Of a DNA stretch of 64,000 bases, positions 36,104 to 48,271 are shown in pieces. The notes under the pieces are model-generated. The model worked only from the letters and a program-made list of their open reading frames with translations. It was not told where the DNA came from and searched no databases. Source of the DNA: Plantago ovata (taxonomy: Eukaryota > Streptophyta > Magnoliopsida > Lamiales > Plantaginaceae); NCBI GenBank assembly GCA_028274465.1, contig CM051457.1, positions 54,162,425-54,226,424 on the forward strand. Direction: 5' to 3'. How positions within the stretch are numbered: position 1 is the first letter of the stretch; every line of letters begins with the position of its first letter. The position numbers were made by a program, and so were the translations under genes.

Positions 36104-36776
36104 TGATGAACACATTTTTGACGCGTTCATCTTGTGTTTTTTACCTTCTTTTTCTGTCTTTTTGCTTAGTTTTGTAGAATAGTGTCACGTTTTGTGTTTT
36201 CTGCATTTTCAGGCACTTAGGTACGAAAAGGTGTTTTTGGAGCTAAAAACGAGCATTTTTGATGGAAAATGGCCCCGTCGAAGTTCCTCGATCCCCGTGG
36301 CTTTGTTCGTGAGTGCTCGATTCCCAATATGTGTTGAGAAGGACTTGTCCAAGGAATTTGAAGGCCGCTCGTGGGCAAAATGTTGAGTTTCCAAGTCAAA
36401 ATCTACTCCACGGATCAAGTGGCACGCTTCCTGAATCTAAGTGGTCCACCTGGGAACGTAGCAGATTACAGAGAATCTGCCCAGCAACTAAGCGGTCCGC
36501 TTGGCAAAGCCCAAGCGTTCGCTTGGCTTCGGTTACAAAATCCAATTTTGTCCTTTAATACACATTTTCAGTTACATTTCTCACATTCAGACTTCTGCAT
36601 TCGAATCTGGAGAGCTCCTAAGCCCAAATTCACCCTAGAACTCATATTTTCATTGTAATTCTTACTTGGATTGAAGATTTTGCCATAGGATTGCATAGTA
36701 TATTCATCTATGGAGAGGTTTTCATCAAATCCACCGAATAGTGACAGCTTTGGTGGTAACTTGTATCGACTAATCA
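36104..36776 (+). repeat. element d 5' LTR, about 690 bp deleted
   Basis: Matches 40769 to about 41448, then jumps to the last ten bases of the LTR; the segment matching roughly 41450-42133 is missing. Palindromes at 36488-36504 and 36511-36526 (CCAAGCGTTCGCTTGG). Confidence 0.88.
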
Positions 36777-36968
36777 ATTTGGCGCCGTTGCCGGGGACTT
36801 AACTTATTTGGTTGGTGTTTTTGTTTTTCAGCCAACACCACTTTCTCACCCCCTTTCTTTCCCCCCTATTTCTTTGTGCTTAATTCTATGTGTTCTGGTT
36901 TTTGTTGCACTAACGGGAACTAATCCTTGTCTGGGTATTGTGTTAATTACACTAGAGTTTCAGGCAAG
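36777..36968 (+). promoter_or_regulatory. element d primer-binding site and leader
   Basis: TGGCGCCGTTGCCGGGGAC at 36780-36798, 3 nt after the LTR; leader to ATG 36969. Confidence 0.88.
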
Positions 36969-38502
36969 ATGGCTAAGGAACCATTGAAGTTGCTTTCAAA
37001 GTTTACAGTTGGGCCTAGTGGTCCAACTATTATTCTCAATCATGCAACAAGGAATCTGGAGCTTAAAAGTCACATATTCCAGCAATTATCCAAGTTCTAT
37101 GGCATGGACAATGAGGACATCATTGGGTATTTGAATGACTTAGAGAATTTCGTTCTCTACTTGCCTAGACCGGATGCTAGAGTTACTGATGATGATTTGC
37201 GGATGAAGGTTTTTTCGCTATGGGAGTCGGGGATAGAGCGAAGGCTTGGTTGAGATCTCTGGAAGCTGGATCCTTGACCACATGGGCTCAAATATTTGAA
37301 AAATTTATGGATCGGTATTATCCCACCTCCAAGACTATGGTTATGAAGGGATAAATCAGCACTTTGAGCAGAAGCATGATGAAGCCTTCAATGAAGCCTA
37401 TGGTCGGTTTAAGGGTTTGCAATATCAGTGCCCACATCACGGCTTTGATAGAGGTCAGCTTCTCCAATTTTTCTATAATGGTTTGCATTCGCAAGTTCAA
37501 ACACAAGTTGATACCATTTGTGGAGGAAGCATGGGAGAGTTGTTTCCGAGTCAAGCTCAAGCGAAGATGGACGCAATGTACCGAAATTCTCAGAACCGAA
37601 CTATAAGAGCAAAGGTTCTTTCAAGAGAACCTAGAGTAGAACCCATAGCAGCTTTTGTAGAGCAAGTGACTTGTGGCGATGACTATGAGCAAGGATTCAT
37701 CAATAAACGTCAACATGCTGAGGTAAATTACGGGGTACCCGGATATGCTCCACCTTCTTTGCTTGCTATGGTGCAAACCTTGGTACAAAAGACTGACAAG
37801 TTTATGGAATCTTATTACAAGAATCATGCTATGAATGAGAAGCGGTTTGAGAACTTGGAGGCTAGTACTTCTTCTCTTAACAAGAAGTTACAAGAGCTCA
37901 TTGATAGAGGAGCTAGTCGTGAGCAAGAGAAACTTTTGCGTAATACCGAGAGAGCTATGGCCATCACGGTGGTGACTGATATTCCGGTTGAGATCACAGT
38001 CACAAGAGAAGGAGCACGAGTTGAGGTGCCAAGTAGCAAGAAAATCTCTGAGCCTTGTGTTACTAATGAGGAGCCTAAGTCCTCTATGGGTGAGGAAGAA
38101 GCTTCGCATATTGAAGAAGAAAACTCATCATCTGAGGATGATATGGTGGAAGTACCCGCACTTGAATGCTTCGATATGGAAATCGGTCTTGGCATGAAGG
38201 ATGGTATATTGGCTACACTGTACACGGGAGCTGGAGTCAATGTCTTGCTGATGAACGTGTATGAAGAGTCCCGATTGACTGGTTTGAAGCCAATGAAAGC
38301 TATGGTTCAACTTGCTGATGTGTGTATGAGGAGACCTTTGAAAGTTCTTGAGGACTTGGTTGTGAGAGTTGCTGGTGTTCAGGAGAAGACGAGCTTCATA
38401 GTCATGCCGACTTCGGAAGCCAAGCTTAAGGACGTGGTCCTGTTGGGAAGAGCCTTTATCAATAAGGTGCACATGGTGATTGACATGTACCGTCGTACAT
38501 GA
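36969..38502 (+). pseudogene. element d gag-protease, frameshifted
   Basis: ATG 36969. Gag domain: GPTIILNHATRNLELKSHIF, FYGMDNEDIIGYLNDLENFV, DDDLRMKVF; a frameshift near 37215 and a stop near 37352 precede the long frame 37417-38502 (CPHHGFDRGQLLQFFYNGL). Homologous to the gag of element f. The C-terminal retropepsin reads TLYTGAGVNVLLMNVY: the catalytic Asp of LDTG is Tyr (TAC at 38221-38223), so the protease is inactive. No zinc knuckle found. Confidence 0.82.
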
Positions 38503-38882
38503 AGTTTTGAGGTAGATGGCAAGTGACAAACGTTGCGAGCCATTGTTAATTCATGTGTTGATAAGACTTGCACTAATAAACTTATAGGATACTTTGGTCC
38601 TCTATTTCTTCGTTCAAATGTGCAGGGATTTCACCGATTGAAGAGGGCGTTGATGGGGAAGTCTAGTACCCAATTTGAATTCAACCCCAATTGAGCCTTG
38701 AAGAGTCGAGCCAACGACATGTAAACAAAGGCGCTTCTCGGGAGGTAACCTGAGGTGGTAAAGTGTTTTGCATTTACTTAGATTCCTTTTCTTTAGGTAG
38801 ATTTCTTTTTTTTCCGCATGCATTTGTTTTTGTGCCTTAGGTAGGAAAAAGTGGAAAAAAATATAGAATTTGGGTATACAGG

Positions 38883-39104
38883 ACAAGTGGCTCGCTTGGA
38901 AATTCCAAGCAGTCCGCTTGGAAACTGGAAGAATTCCAGAAACTTAAGCTAGAGTCAAGTGAGTCACTTGGAATCCCAAGCGGGCCGCTTGGCGACTGGC
39001 AAAGTCTCTGGACTTCTGCCAGATTCCAAGTGGCCGGCTTGATTGGTTCCAAGCGGATCGCTTCCCAAGCGGTCCGCTTGGACTCTGCCAAGCGGCCCAC
39101 TTGG
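38883..39104 (+). repeat. element d internal palindrome array
   Basis: Eight palindromes or near-palindromes with core CCAAGCGGTCCGCTTGG in 222 bp: 38883-38899, 38905-38921, 38956-38971, 38976-38992, 39026-39041, 39049-39065, 39065-39081, 39088-39104. Arms 7-8 nt around one or two central bases; the centres vary (AGTCC, GAGTC, GGGCC, GGCCC). The same motif sits in both LTRs. Confidence 0.85.
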
Positions 39105-40768
39105 ATCGTTATCCCCGAATTCCAGTTTTTTTCCCTTTTTCCACCTTTGGGCACCCGTTTTCACTTCTTTCTTGAGTCCTTTCAGGTACTACTCATCATT
39201 AGGAGTTGGAAACGAATCTTTTATCTCAGGAAAGTGTACATTCAATCCAATTTTTTCTTTTTTATCAACGTTTCTTTACTCGAGGACGAGCAAAAGTTTA
39301 GGTTTGGGGAGGGGTTTTTCGGATTTTCAGTATTATGTGCTCTTTTGGTTCGTGTATGCCTTTTAGCTCAAGTTTCTTGTGATTTGTCGTGTTTTTTCAA
39401 TTTTTGCATGCATATCATGCTTAGTTTAGTTGTTGCACGTTGTTGTGTGTGGAGTTTATTGCAAAGTTTTTTAAACTTTTTTATTGAGTAGACTACGCGT
39501 TTATGACCATTAACCATATGTTGCATCACTATGCAAGTAGTTTGAGGCTTGTCACGCTTGGTTTCTCACATTCGCATGTGCACTAGTTAAGCTTAGTAGT
39601 CTCGACATCACCTTGTGTGGTGTTTCTTCTGTTGCGGTTCACGAAGGCCTTATAAAATGATGCATGTTAGAGTCTATGGTTGTAACCCGTGTAATTATGT
39701 ACGTAAGAGGCGACAAGTTCTTCACCTCTATTAGGGATTGCCAAATGCCTAGAAGGAGGTAGTGTGAGGTGTGTGATTCCTTGTATTAAATTTATTCTAT
39801 CGAATAGGTTTGGGAAGGGGGTTGCTTTGTTGATCTTGTCTTTCGTCTTTGAGTCGTTGTAAAGTTTGTCTTTATCTCTTTTAGTGTTTCGTGCTCCAAC
39901 CTATTCTTTCGAATAGGTTTGGAGAGGCGTCTTTGTAGAGTTTGTTCTTTTTTCTTTTCGTCTTTGTGCTCAAACCTATTCTCTCGAATAGGTTTGGCGA
40001 GGTGTTTTTCGTTGTTTCTTTGTTAGTACTACTGCTTGCCTTTTATAAAAAAAAAAGAGAAAAAAAAAGAGAAAATAAAAAGAAAAAAAAAAAAAAGAAA
40101 AAAAAAAATACAAAAAATAAGAAAAGAAGAATAAAGAATAAGACCCAAAAAAGCAAAAGAAGGGTCCTTGCAAGACAAAAAGTAGTCTTTGTAAAGTGTC
40201 AAGTGTTATGTAAATATTTTTGTTCTTGTGAAGTTTTCGAGTTGTAAATTCTATCTTTTGTTTCGTGTCGCCTTTGTCCGAGGCCTGTTCTTGACCAGCC
40301 TCATCCTGCTATTCAGGAAGTGGTTGAATGAGACTCATTCTTTGAGAGTCTGGGTAGAATATGGGAGTGTTATCTATCTAGGGAACCCTCCTTCGTTTGA
40401 TGAGAACCAGTATTGGTTCGCCCTCTCTTGAGGAAAAGTCTCGCTTGGTGAACAGTAGTAAGTCCTCGGTTACATAGGCACGGGCCAATCATAGTATGAT
40501 AATATGCATCATTGTATCGTCACTGACCAGGTCCAGATAAAAGATGTTATGAGAGACTCCTTTGTTTAACGAAGTGCACATGGGAATGTGTATATTCGCA
40601 ATCGAGACATTCTTCAACCTACTTGCATGTCATGCTCATATGGTCTTGTTCATAAGCGTTTGGTAGATTCAATATATTAGTTCACTTTACTTGGCATGAG
40701 ACTCCTTTTTGTGTTGCATTTAGATTAGTTGTTGCTTGAGGACAAGCAAGGGTTTGGTTGGGGAAGTT
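39105..40768 (+). promoter_or_regulatory. element d 3' non-coding module and PPT
   Basis: No gene. Holds a PPT-like copy with the same upstream hairpin (39279-39314), a CTTGTGTGGTG block (about 39612), three stem-loops of the AACCTATTC/GAATAGGTT type (39788-39810 degenerate, 39898-39919, 39973-39994), an A-rich tract (40049-40170) with GACCC and GGGTCC, GGGAACCCTCCTTCGTTTGA (40380-40399), GCTTGAGGACAAGC (40734-40747) and the PPT at 40751-40768. The open frame 39942-40247 is the A-rich tract. Confidence 0.75.
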
Positions 40769-42144
40769 TGATGAACACATTTTTGACGTGTTCATCTTGT
40801 ATTTTTTACCTTTTTTTTTTGTCTTTTTGCTTAGTTTTTTGGTTAGTTTTGTAGACTAGTGTCACGTTTTATGTTTTCTGCATTTTCAGGCACTTAGGTA
40901 CGAAACAGTATTTTTGGAGCTAAAAACGAGCATTTTTTATGGAAAATGGCCCCGTTGAAGTTCCTCGATCCCCGTGGCTTTGTTCGTGAGTGCCCGAGTC
41001 CCAGTAAGTGTTGAGAAGGACGAGTCCAAGGCATTTGAAGGCCGTTCGTGGGTAAAAGGTTGAGTTTCAAAGTCAAAATCTGCTCCACGGATCAAGTGGC
41101 CCGCTTCCTGAATCCAATTGGTCCGCCTAAAAACAGAGTAGATCACAGAGAATCTGCCCAGCAACCAAGCGGTCCGCTTGGCAGAGCCCAAGCGGTCCGC
41201 TTGGCTTCGGTTTTAGAATCCAATTTTGTCCTTTAATACATATTTTCAGTTACATTTCTCACATTCAGACTTTTGCATTCGAATCTAGAGAGCTCCTAAG
41301 CCCCAAATTCACCCTAGAAATCATATTTTCATTGTCATTCATACTTAGATTGAAGATTTTGCCATAGGATTGCATAGTATATTCATCTACGGAGAGGTTT
41401 TCATCAAATCCACCGAATAGTGACAACTTTGGTGGTAACTTGTATCACTCTCTTGTCTTGTAGATTGAATCAATGTCTTCCTGTAACAATTCATATATTG
41501 TGATATTATCCATTGTGATTATGAGTAGCTAAGTCTTTTGTGTTGGTGGTAGAATGTAAAATTGTGCTTGTTTTGGATTATGTTTATGCTTACATGAGAT
41601 TGTGATTCGATCTTGCTGCAAATTGCTTCATATGATTCGTAGTTGCCTATAAAACATCTTCGAATAAGAGAATCATGATAAACTCTTGGTCAAGGAAAGC
41701 TATAGGGTTGTATGTTAGTGATTTGCAGAAAGCTAGATAAATGGTGTTAGTGACAAACACATCTAAAGTATTGATAGTGATCTTTCATGACGTGTGTCTT
41801 AAATTTGCCTAGACGGTTGCTTAGCAGATTTAGTCGAAGGTTTTACGCACTGAACTTGGGAGCATATTCGTAATCCATACATGTCAATTCCGCTATCTAC
41901 CACCAACCGTTTTCCATCTTTGATTACAAACAAGTGTGATTCTAGTTTGCTGTAGTTTGAAAACTGATTTCAAAACCATCTTGAATTCGTTGATTGAAAT
42001 TGCATACAAAAATATCAAGCAAAGCCACGTTAGGTCCTGAAAGAACGACACTCGGGGACAACTTGCCATTGCACTCTAATTTGTGTAGTGATAAGTGTTC
42101 TTTGACTTGTAAACAAATTTAATTGGTGAAAAAACGACTCATCA
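40769..42144 (+). repeat. element d 3' LTR
   Basis: 1376 bp, complete. Palindromes at 41093-41106 (partial), 41165-41181 and 41188-41204 (both CCAAGCGGTCCGCTTGG). Confidence 0.9.
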
Positions 42145-42149
42145 CTGAG

Positions 42150-43708
42150 TGTTGTAGATTTTATGGAATTCTACAACAACTCTGAGGTGAAAAGGGTCAC
42201 TTATGACCAAGGAGTCACTGAAAAAGTGATTTCTACTTCAGTGCAAGGCACAAAAATCGTCCTGAAATGGACTGATTTTGCTAACATTTTTCAACTTCCA
42301 ATCACCGGAAGTGTAGATCATCTGACTGATTCAATTGAAGAAATTGTTGAATTTTACAGTAATGTCAGAAACACTACCATGAAAATGAAGTGGCCCCAGT
42401 CGAATTTGACAAGGTAAAGGTAAAGAGAAAGCACATCTCTAATTCCTTAGGATTGGTGGCGTTGTTGATAATCAAAGTCCTTGACTCTCATGTTGGAGGA
42501 GTTGACCAAATAGGACTGAAAAGATGGCCCTTACTGAGACACATCTATGAGAGCAAAACAGATCTTTGCTGGGCCAAGTGTATTTTCAACAAGGTTACTG
42601 ACTGCCTTGTAACATTCAAAGTCAAGGTGGAAAACAACACCATGGCTCCGTCTGGATTAGTGTTGTATGGACTGAAGATTTGTTATCTTCTTGAGCATTT
42701 GGGCATAAAGCTAAGATAAACCACTCCCATCAATAAAGCCGTCTGGTTTATGGGAAGGTTTAACTGTTCAAAACATAAACCTAAGAAAGCTAATGCCAAA
42801 CCCAAGGAAAAGAAAAGAAAAGCAGATGCTGATGACTTACAACCAGCTGCTTCTTCAGCTATTCCTTCTGTCCACACAAAGAGACGAAAACAATCAGCAA
42901 ATAGATCAAAGAAAACTGCTAAAAAGCAGGTCGCTGATACTTCTGCTCCATCACTTGGTGAAATGCAAGTTGGTTCAGCTGCTGAAACGGAAGTGCGTGC
43001 TAACGCTTCCAGTGCTCAACAACGCATCGATCTGGAACCAATAACTGAAGAAATCCCACAAGGCAATGGAAATGCAAATCCTGCCTTAGAAAACTTTGAA
43101 GACATCTACATGGTAGATGATATTGAAGACAATACATTTCAGCCCACAAGTGATATTGTTGCAGACGTGAATACGGCTGCATCTGATGCAAGAGTTGTTG
43201 CTGCGAAAGCAACAACAAGCACTGAAAAGACAGTTGTTGAACAAACAACTAGTCTAGAGAAATAGGTTACTCAACCTTAGAAAGAAGTTCCATCCAACGA
43301 TGCACATAAAGATGTTGAGGATAGAAGATATGGATCACCAGTGCACATGACAATACTTCCATTTGAAACTGTCCAAATTGTCATTGAATCTTTAAGAACA
43401 GAAATGGAAGTTGAAGTTCCAGACAAATATGACCAATCTGTTGATCCATTCATGACCACAAGTGAGCTTATGGGTTAGAGAACTTCTACTCAACTTGTCA
43501 ACTTAGAGACAAGGGAGAATGCTGATACTTCACAACTTTCTCAAGAAGAGCAAAACTAGAAGTTTGCTGAAGATACAGTCCTAGATATTGAAAAAGCCAC
43601 AGATGTTGAATGGACTGAGTCACCACCTGTTGTTCTTAAGCAGGTAGATCACTCAGATATAGGCTTTATTTCTTTATTTGAAACTTTATCATTAGCTACA
43701 ATTATTGT
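42150..43708 (+). pseudogene. Sirevirus envelope-like ORF, part 2
   Basis: Continues part 1 in register. First stretch to 42417 (VTYDQGVTEKVISTSVQG, LKWTDFANIFQLPI), then a frame change into 42390-42719 (SNSLGLVALLIIKVLD, SGLVLYGLKICYLLEHLG), the only mildly hydrophobic part, then 42750-43265, basic and Ala/Lys-rich (KPKKANAKPKEKKRKADADD). Stops at 43264, 43279 and 43477 follow. Cut by element e after ATTGT (43704-43708). No domain I can name. Confidence 0.55.
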
Positions 43709-45815
43709 TGTAAGAAAATATGGTCAGAGTTACCCCTAGGGTACGCAGCGGAATTTCAAAAATTTTCTTAACATGCAGGTTAATTGATCATGCATATAAT
43801 GTATATAATAAACACATTAATTAGAAGACCAACAATACTCCAAAGCAAGAATAGGTATTGAATCGATATGCCAATCGATGAAGTATTCGTAATAGTCCGG
43901 TGAATCTTCTCCTTCGCCGAAGTCGAAGATATCTGCAATACTTTGATTATCTGCAAGACAATAAAAGTTAGTTTCCATCTCTTTGAACCTCAACCTTGGT
44001 ATCCACGGATGAACAACTTATCGGAAATAATGCTAGGATATTCTTTATGTGGTCAAGAAGATGGGGCGGCGATTTTCCTCCGGTGAAGAGTGGCGCGCGC
44101 GGCTAGGGTATAGAGGTAGGGGAGAGCTTTTTATTTTCTCTAAGAAAGGTAGAATAATTCTCTAAGAATTCGGCATTGAAAAATCTCTCTAATGACCTAC
44201 TTATATAGTAGTCAATAGAAGCCTAAAGAAGATTCTTTTAGACTTCATAAAGGAATAAGAAATTTAATTCTTATTGCACAAAGAAACCAATTTAAGTCTA
44301 GATTCATTCCCAATTAAGTTAGAACTCAATTAGGAAAATCTAACTTAACCCTTGACTTCTAATATGGGAAGGAGTCGAAACTCCCTCCCATACTACTACT
44401 ACACACGACCGGCCAAGGGGGAGTATGTGGGTCCCAATTTCGGGATCCACTTATAATTCGAAGTCAATTCAAACTCTAAGTAGATTTTGCCCATGTGCAT
44501 ATATTAATTCTAAATTAATATATCTTTTCAAATCAAACCTCTATTATATTTCTAAAATATAATCTTTAATTGTATTTACATAAAATAAAATTAATTAATC
44601 AATTCAATTAAGAATTCCAAATTATTAATTGAGCCACAAATAATTATAATTAATTCCAAATCAATTATAATTCATCAATCACAATTAATTCTAAATTAAT
44701 TGTGATTCCATCTTCAAGGATATTCTGATAAGCTGAATCACCACACAGTGTGACCCATAGGGCCTCATTGTATTAAGCAAGTGCTACACTAGGCAACATG
44801 GAATTCCTAGACAGTTCCATTTGCAATATTAATACATGAGGACGTTTGAGAGGTTTCTCAAAGCAAACCCTTTCGTTGTGAAGTCTGTTGCGCTCAACGC
44901 GGCGATGGTAACGTCCCTTCATCTGACTGACTCGAATGCATCTAGGATCGATGATGTGTCTATCCCAATAATACATCCACGGGCGTCTTCAGTGAGTTGC
45001 TTGGTGAATCCAATATCTATTATGACTATCATAATAATATTGATACGCTGGCCAGCGGTTTAACCAATCACAACTATGAACGACTATGAGCAGTGCTCTC
45101 CTGTGCTACACGTGAGAGATGAATCCTTCACAGAACCACTTATCACCCCCATTTGTATGTAGCCATAATCCTAGATAGTGTCTTGGGTCAACTGCTTATT
45201 CAGAGCTAACATCGACGGGTCCACCAAGGATATGGGGCAACAAATGTGATGATAAAGTCATGTAAGTCCAAAGGACGACTGGCATCACTTCGACAACTTT
45301 CCGGTTCCCATAGACACTTCGGTGTAGAGTATACATCGATGGGAGTTTCCGTTGGGTACTTCCATTGTTCGGTAACCACCCTTCGAACAACTATGCGGAG
45401 TTATGGGAACGTTTCTAGATTGTCTAACAATCCGTTCCGTGGCCGTGGGATCGGCTCACACTTGCTCTAACAAGTATAACCTCCACGCATACTAGTTTCA
45501 CCTGGTTCATTCAGACCCCTACATTCGAGATGAACCTCGACTAGGGAGAGTTTGGGATAGATGATAACTCACATAGCTCCCACTATCTGTGTGATCGGTC
45601 ATCTATCCGAGGGGACATGTTTGATATCAATACAGACATGAATAGAGATATGACATGCTGTATGCCTGGTGTAATATAAATATGAAAGCGATACTCAATA
45701 GTCAAACAAACAAAGATATATTATATTACGTTGACCTGTGTAATAGTACATATATGCCCTTAATAAGGGCTGTATGCCCTTAATAATGACTGTCTCTAGG
45801 ACATATACACTATCA
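43709..45815 (-). repeat. element e 3' LTR
   Basis: 2107 bp, TGATAG...CTTACA on the minus strand. Contains an AT-rich stretch (44500-44720) made of repeated AATTAATT words. Near the edge, CCCTTAATAAGGG with a second ATGCCCTTAATAA (45755-45788). PPT of the element, read on the minus strand as CCAAGTGGGAGAT, lies at 45816-45828. Confidence 0.9.
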
Positions 45816-45829
45816 ATCTCCCACTTGGA

Positions 45830-46735
45830 CTAGAGCCAGACACCTTTATGCTTAATGCCTAGATTAACATAATGTCTTAAGTGGGCGTCCACTGATAAGA
45901 CCTTGGTGAAAGGATCAGCCACGTTGTCCGTGGTTGAGACACGTTCTATACTAACTTCTCCTCTATCAATAATCTCACGTATAACGTGATACTTTCTAAG
46001 TACATGTTTGTTCTTGTTTGTAGATCTAGGCTCGTTGGCTTGAGCGACGGTGCCCGTGTTGTCACAATAAATCATTATTGGACTTGGAGCAGGAACAACC
46101 CTCAATTCCTTCAAGAACTCTGAAATCCAGACAGCTTCTTTCGATGCTTCTGATGCAGCAATGTACTCGGCTTCTGTGGCTGAGTCAGTAATCGTGGCTT
46201 GCTTAGAACTCTTCCAACAGATAGCTACTCCGTTCAATTTGAATACGTATCCTGTCTGTGACTTAAAGTCATCAGGATCTGATTCAAATCCAGCGTCGAC
46301 ATAACCAGACATCTTTAATTCTGGTTCTCCACCAAACACCAAGAACATTTCCTTAGTCCGTCGAAGGTACTTAAGAATGTTCTTTACAGCAGTCCAGTGA
46401 GGTACTCCTGGATTCTGTTGGTGTTGACAAGTGACACTAAGCGCATATGCCACATCTGGCGTTGTGCAATTCATTGCATACATAATAGACCCTACTGCCG
46501 AAGCATAGGGCACACGACTCATTGCCTTTATTTCTTCATCAGTTTTAGGACTATCCTTAAGTGATAGCACGATCCCATGCCTAGCTGGGAGAAAGCCTCT
46601 CTTTGAGTCGTCCATCTTATAACGCTTCAGTATTTTGTCGATGTAGGTGGACTGTGTCAATCCTAACATCCTCTTGGACCTATCTCTACAGATCTTTATC
46701 CCTAGGATGTAGTTCGCTTCACCCAAGTCCTTCAT
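45830..46735 (-). pseudogene. element e RT end and RNase H
   Basis: Starts MKDLGEANYILGIKICRD (end of copia RT), then RNase H: MSGYVDAGFESDPDDFKSQT, ATEAEYIAASEASKEAVW, IYCDNTGTVAQANEP, and ends NLGIKHKGVWL. The catalytic D, E and D are present. Separated from the upstream RT frame by a one-base shift near 46720. Confidence 0.88.
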
Positions 46736-47198
46736 TGAGAAGGTACTTGATACAAACTTTAGTCTCTTCTAGCATAGAGACATTGTTTCCCATGATCAAA
46801 ATGTCATCAACATAAATGATCATGAAAATGACTCCCTTGTCGCTGTGCCTAGTGTAGACACAGGGATCTTCTGCGCTTCTGACGAAGTCAAACGATTTGA
46901 CAGCTTCGTCAAAGCGGATATTCCAGCTCCTAGACGCTTGCTTTAGCCCATAGATGGATCTCTGTAATTTGCATACAGCAGTTGGCCTGGTTTTACTAAT
47001 AAAACCTTTCGGTTGTGCCATATAGACCTCTTCCTCAAGTTTGCCATTGAGGAAGGCAGTCTTTACATCCATCTTCCAGATCTCATAATCATAGTAGGCA
47101 GCTATCACAAGTAGAATTCGAATAGACTTCAACTTTGCTACCGGTGAAAAGGTTTCATCGTAATCGATGCCATACCTTTGTGTGTAGCCCTTCGCCAC
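46719..47198 (-). pseudogene. element e reverse transcriptase
   Basis: Copia RT core: DYDETFSPVAKLKSIR, WKMDVKTAFLNGKLEEEVY, SIYGLKQASRSWN, active site IYVDDILIMG (YVDD at residues 129-132). The N-terminal part continues upstream to about 47400 with stops (TGA near 47240, where relatives have Arg, and near 47357, where relatives have Trp). Confidence 0.88.
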
Positions 47199-48271
47199 AA
47201 GTCTAGCCTTGTGCGTTTGTACCTTGCCATCGGCATCTGTCTTTCATTTAAAGACCCATTTACACCCAATAGGTCTAACCCCTTGGGACAAGTCTACCAA
47301 GCTCCAAACTTGGTTCAGGTACATGGAGTCTATTTCCAATTCCATGGCCTCTTGTCATCTGTCTGAGTCAATATCATTTATTGCCTCTTTGTAGGTCTCG
47401 GGGTCTTCTCGATCTGATAAGCCAACATCAAGTTCACTGATGTCTTATATCATAAGGCTTTGCTTCTGAGGTCCTTTTGGGATCCTCTTCGACCTACGGA
47501 GCTCGACTGGTGCTTCTGTCGGCGTTTCTGGTGCTTTTCTTTTCTGGCTTCGTGTAACACGAACATTATCAGTGGGCACTGATGCAGCCGGTCGCGTGCT
47601 ATGACCCTGTTCCCTAGCGGGAGGCTGCTCTTGTGCAACTTGTTGCACAGGTTGATTGACAACGGGTTCTATTGGTGTGGTTTCAACTGTTGATCTAATC
47701 ACATGACTCCCACTGACTATGACATGCCTAGAAAGTGTCATATCATTACCCTTGTCTGCTTCGAAAGCTCCCACTGAACTTGAGTCCAAATCAGAAGATT
47801 TAGAGAACTCATGTTCGCGCGTGTTTGAATTTCTTCAAGTTCTATCATATCATCTAACCTCTCTTCTTCGAGGTATTCTGCTTCTAAAAACTTGACGTTT
47901 CTAGATACTATCACCTTGTGATCTTCAGCATGATAGAATTCATAGCCTCTCGTCTGACGAGGATAGCCTATGAAATAAACTTTGACACCCTTGGCATCTA
48001 ACTTATCAGTGAGCAACAATTTGACTATCGCAGGACAGCCTCAAGGTCTAAGATAGCCCAGTGAGGGCTTCTTTCCTTTCCTTAACTCATAAGGAGTTTT
48101 CTCCACTGATTTATATGGTACACGGTTCAGAATGTAGATTGCAGTTTGTAGCGCATATCCCCATAGATATTTTGGAAGAGTCGAGAATCCAATCATTGAT
48201 CTCACCATGTCTAGCAGGGTTCGATTCCTTCTCTCAGACACACCATTTAATTGTGGTGTTCCAGGAGGGGT
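47199..48271 (-). pseudogene. element e integrase C-terminus and linker
   Basis: Fragments in changing frames: [20 protein letters not shown] with the catalytic Glu (48180-48240), [20 protein letters not shown], then KVYFIGYPRQTRGYEFYHAE and VIVSRNVKFLEAEYLEE (47860-47990), and an RVTRSQKRKAPETP linker (47510-47570) leading to RT. Stops at 48272 and 48041 each fall where relatives have Trp, consistent with TGG to TGA. Confidence 0.8.

Larger units (their letters stand above)
36104..42144 (+). mobile_element. gag-protease gypsy element, second family (insertion d)
   Basis: 6041 bp, LTRs 36104-36776 (internally deleted) and 40769-42144, TSD CTGAG at 36099-36103 and 42145-42149. PBS TGGCGCCGTTGCCGGGGAC. 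Carries gag and a protease but no RT, RNase H or integrase. LTR sequence differs from b/c/f except for the TGATGAA end, but the 3' module shares blocks with them. Visible LTR differences are several per 100 bases, so it is older than c and f. Confidence 0.9.

Noticed and set aside
38883-39104. CRISPR-like array of short palindromic repeats
   Set aside because: Unequal spacing, variable repeats, some overlapping, no spacers of constant length, and a plant retrotransposon context.
39030-39491. 153-codon frame in element d
   Set aside because: Spans the palindrome array and 3' module; Phe/Leu-rich by T-rich composition.
44836-45063. 75-codon frame in e LTR, repeated at 52534-52761
   Set aside because: LTR copy effect; plus-strand frame in a minus-strand element with no motif.
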